Shown here piece by piece: positions 7,433 through 8,270 of a stretch of 8,270 bases of DNA (positions are counted from its first letter, which is position 1; the number at the start of each line of letters is the position of its first letter). A program made the translations under genes and the position numbers. The notes under the pieces were generated by a model that was not told where the DNA came from, made no database searches, and saw nothing but the letters and a program-made list of their open reading frames with translations. The DNA comes from Thermoflexibacter sp. (GTDB lineage Bacteria; Bacteroidota; Bacteroidia; Cytophagales; Thermoflexibacteraceae): positions 1 through 8,270 of the forward strand of contig JALOMS010000176.1 in assembly GCA_025455345.1 (NCBI GenBank), in the 5' to 3' direction.

Positions 7433-8003
7433 CAAAAATCCTCAATCTGACCTCATAGGGAAAAGACTTGCCTACTCATCTCCCAAAGACAGAGGTGTGT
7501 TAAGAGCGCAATTGTTAGCAGAACAAAAAGGGTTTTGTGCTTATAGTGAGCGGTTTATCCAAGAAACTGATAAGCATGACATTGAGCATTTTTACCCTAA
7601 AAATGAATATCCAGAAAAAGAAGATGACTATTTTAACTTATATGTGGTATTGTCTTGGGTAAATGAGCATAAACCAAAGAAAATCAAGCCTTTTTTGCCA
7701 ATTTTAGAACCAAGCTCTCCTACTATTTATGATAAAATCAAGTATGATAAGGGTCTTTTTGTCGTTGTGAACGAAGGAGATAAGGAAGCTGATAATTTTA
7801 TCAAATTTTTAGGATTGAATAAAATTGAATTGTTTACTGATAGGCAAAATCATGTACAAAGAATCAAAAGTTTAAAAAGTTTGTGTGGAGAAGATAAGGA
7901 AATATTTTTGCAAATGCTTCAATCTGATAAACTTAACCTTAGTTTTATTACTGCGTTGGAGGTAGAATTGAATATGAATCTGAATCTGAATGGTTTACTG
8001 TGA
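7419..8003 (+). CDS. PtuB-like HNH endonuclease with a reduced zinc site
   Basis: This 194-aa protein has the layout of the HNH partners of PtuA and of retron Ec78-type systems. GFCAYSERF (38-46) corresponds to the CAYCE knuckle, DIEHFYPK (54-61) carries the catalytic D54/H57, and YFNLYVVLSWVNEHKPKK (71-88) is the NL...N..K segment with N73, N82 and K85. LGLN (131-134) followed by R142 matches the usual C-terminal block. Three of the four zinc cysteines expected in the family are absent (S43, L78, V81; only C40 remains). ATG 7419 overlaps the ATPase stop (TAG 7430-7432) by 14 nt, suggesting translational coupling. An in-frame TTG at 7392 is a less likely start. The C-terminus ends in a slip-prone LNMNLNLN tract. 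The likely role is the nuclease effector of an anti-phage pair; this is inference, as are its metal and target. Confidence 0.75.
   Translation: MQFLSKNPQSDLIGKRLAYSSPKDRGVLRAQLLAEQKGFCAYSERFIQETDKHDIEHFYPKNEYPEKEDDYFNLYVVLSWVNEHKPKKIKPFLPILEPSSPTIYDKIKYDKGLFVVVNEGDKEADNFIKFLGLNKIELFTDRQNHVQRIKSLKSLCGEDKEIFLQMLQSDKLNLSFITALEVELNMNLNLNGLL
7968..7991 (+). repeat. Hexanucleotide tandem repeat at the HNH gene 3' end
   Basis: There are four consecutive hexamers of the form NTGAAT (TTGAAT, ATGAAT, CTGAAT, CTGAAT), in frame, encoding Leu/Met-Asn alternation at residues 184-191 of the HNH protein. Gain or loss of units would lengthen or shorten the C-terminus by two residues without a frameshift. Confidence 0.7.
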
Positions 8004-8014
8004 ATAATTTGTAG

Positions 8015-8036
8015 TCAGTTTTTGGAAATGATAGGG
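8015..8036 (+). repeat. Right 22-bp direct repeat (att-like), a duplicated ligA 3' end
   Basis: This is an exact copy of 6024-6045, starting 12 nt after the HNH stop codon and lying in noncoding sequence. Continued in the ligA reading frame it gives GGG AAT ATT TAA, ending at 8045, so it behaves as the 3' terminal remnant of a ligA that encoded ...MIGNI. The distance between repeat starts is 1,991 bp, which would be the size of the inserted unit. Confidence 0.93.
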
Positions 8037-8078
8037 AATATTTAAAAATAAATTTTATAATCTAACTTCATAAATCAC

Positions 8079-8270
8079 ATGAAATTTATCAAATATTTAT
8101 TATTCATTTTTAGTTCTTTCGTTTTGTTTTCTTCCCAAACGAATGTTGCTCCCAAAGATGAGTTGAGTGGAGCATGGCGCATGCAACATAGTAATAACCA
8201 AGAAACTGTAAAAATCTATGCCGATGGATATTTTATGTTTGCCAGATTTGACAAGGAAGGAAAAAAGTAT
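8079..8270 (+). CDS. Secreted protein, lipocalin/DUF4488-like, 3' end beyond window
   Basis: Sixty-four codons are visible and the reading frame is open to the edge. MKFIKYLLFIFSSFVLFSSQ is a typical Sec signal peptide: basic n-region, hydrophobic core, small residues before a probable cleavage near residue 19. No lipobox cysteine is present, so it is not a lipoprotein. The mature part starts with LSGAWRM (29-35), a G-x-W strand seen at the start of lipocalin-like calyx folds, and continues with KIYADGYFMFARFD (45-58). This resembles the small secreted Bacteroidota proteins annotated as lipocalin-like or DUF4488, but too little is visible to be sure. Start ATG 8079 is the first in frame after the right repeat. 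A partial -7-like TAAATTTT at 8049-8056 could contribute to its promoter. In the ancestral arrangement it would have followed ligA directly. Confidence 0.75.
   Translation, partial: MKFIKYLLFIFSSFVLFSSQTNVAPKDELSGAWRMQHSNNQETVKIYADGYFMFARFDKEGKKY

Larger units (their letters stand above)
6046..8036 (+). mobile_element. Putative inserted defence cassette bounded by 22-bp direct repeats
   Basis: The unit from just after the left repeat to the end of the right repeat (1,991 bp) contains only the ATPase and HNH genes. Perfect repeats at both ends, one of them the ligA 3' coding end, together with preserved ligA function, fit site-specific or homologous integration at a gene 3' end. No integrase, transposase or terminal inverted repeat is present, so movement would depend on enzymes supplied in trans or on recombination between repeats. 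The cassette is more AT-rich than ligA, but the TMTC-like genes are equally AT-rich, so composition is weak support. Confidence 0.55.

Noticed and set aside
6024..8036. Insertion sequence or transposon
   Set aside because: No transposase, no terminal inverted repeats, and 22-bp repeats are longer than usual target duplications.
8021..8056. Promoter for the secreted protein gene using TTTG of the right repeat
   Set aside because: The best -7-like match, TAAATTTT at 8049-8056, lacks the final G and the gap of 24 nt is too long; not strong enough to list as a feature.
6046..8078. Retron (reverse transcriptase/msr-msd) associated with the ATPase/HNH pair
   Set aside because: PtuAB-like pairs occur in Ec78-type retrons, but there is no reverse transcriptase gene and no room for one between the repeats.

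Overview
The window looks like chromosomal DNA from a low-GC member of the Bacteroidota, probably the Cytophagia/Cytophagales, although I cannot name a genus. The evidence is AT-rich coding, start codons without Shine-Dalgarno sequences, several exact copies of the Bacteroidota -7 promoter element TAnnTTTG, and the protein families present. All five well-supported genes lie on the + strand.

Layout. Positions 1-218 are the window edge plus a spacer. They hold a plausible promoter but no gene I can assign safely. Positions 219-3719 carry two tandem paralogous membrane proteins (588 and 575 aa). Each has a TMTC/PMT-like GT-C glycosyltransferase body followed by four C-terminal TPR repeats, and they form a tight two-gene operon. 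A 289-bp spacer follows, with a G-rich tandem repeat and a probable promoter. Positions 4009-6048 encode NAD-dependent DNA ligase LigA, which looks complete. Directly behind it, 6083-8003 holds an overlapping pair: an ABC-type AAA ATPase (449 aa) and a small HNH-type nuclease (194 aa). This is the architecture of PtuA/PtuB (Septu) anti-phage systems. At 8079 a secreted protein gene begins and runs off the window.

The most notable observation is that the ATPase/HNH pair sits exactly between two perfect 22-bp direct repeats, 6024-6045 and 8015-8036. The left copy is the last 22 coding bases of ligA before its stop codon. The right copy lies just before the secreted protein gene, and reading it in the ligA frame gives two more codons and then TAA, so deleting one repeat plus the cassette would restore a complete ligA. 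The pair therefore looks like a roughly 2-kb defence cassette inserted at the 3' end of ligA, with the repeats acting as att-like or recombination sites and no integrase in the window. The left junction also creates a near-ideal Bacteroidota promoter: its TTTG -33 element lies inside the repeat (ligA coding sequence), and its TAnnTTTG -7 element lies 20 nt further on inside the cassette. Any cassette arriving at this site with a correctly placed -7 element would gain a promoter.

The HNH protein keeps the DIEH and asparagine core but lacks three of the four zinc-binding cysteines expected in PtuB-like HNH proteins, so it may be a zinc-independent variant. Whether the pair defends against phage is inference from family and context.
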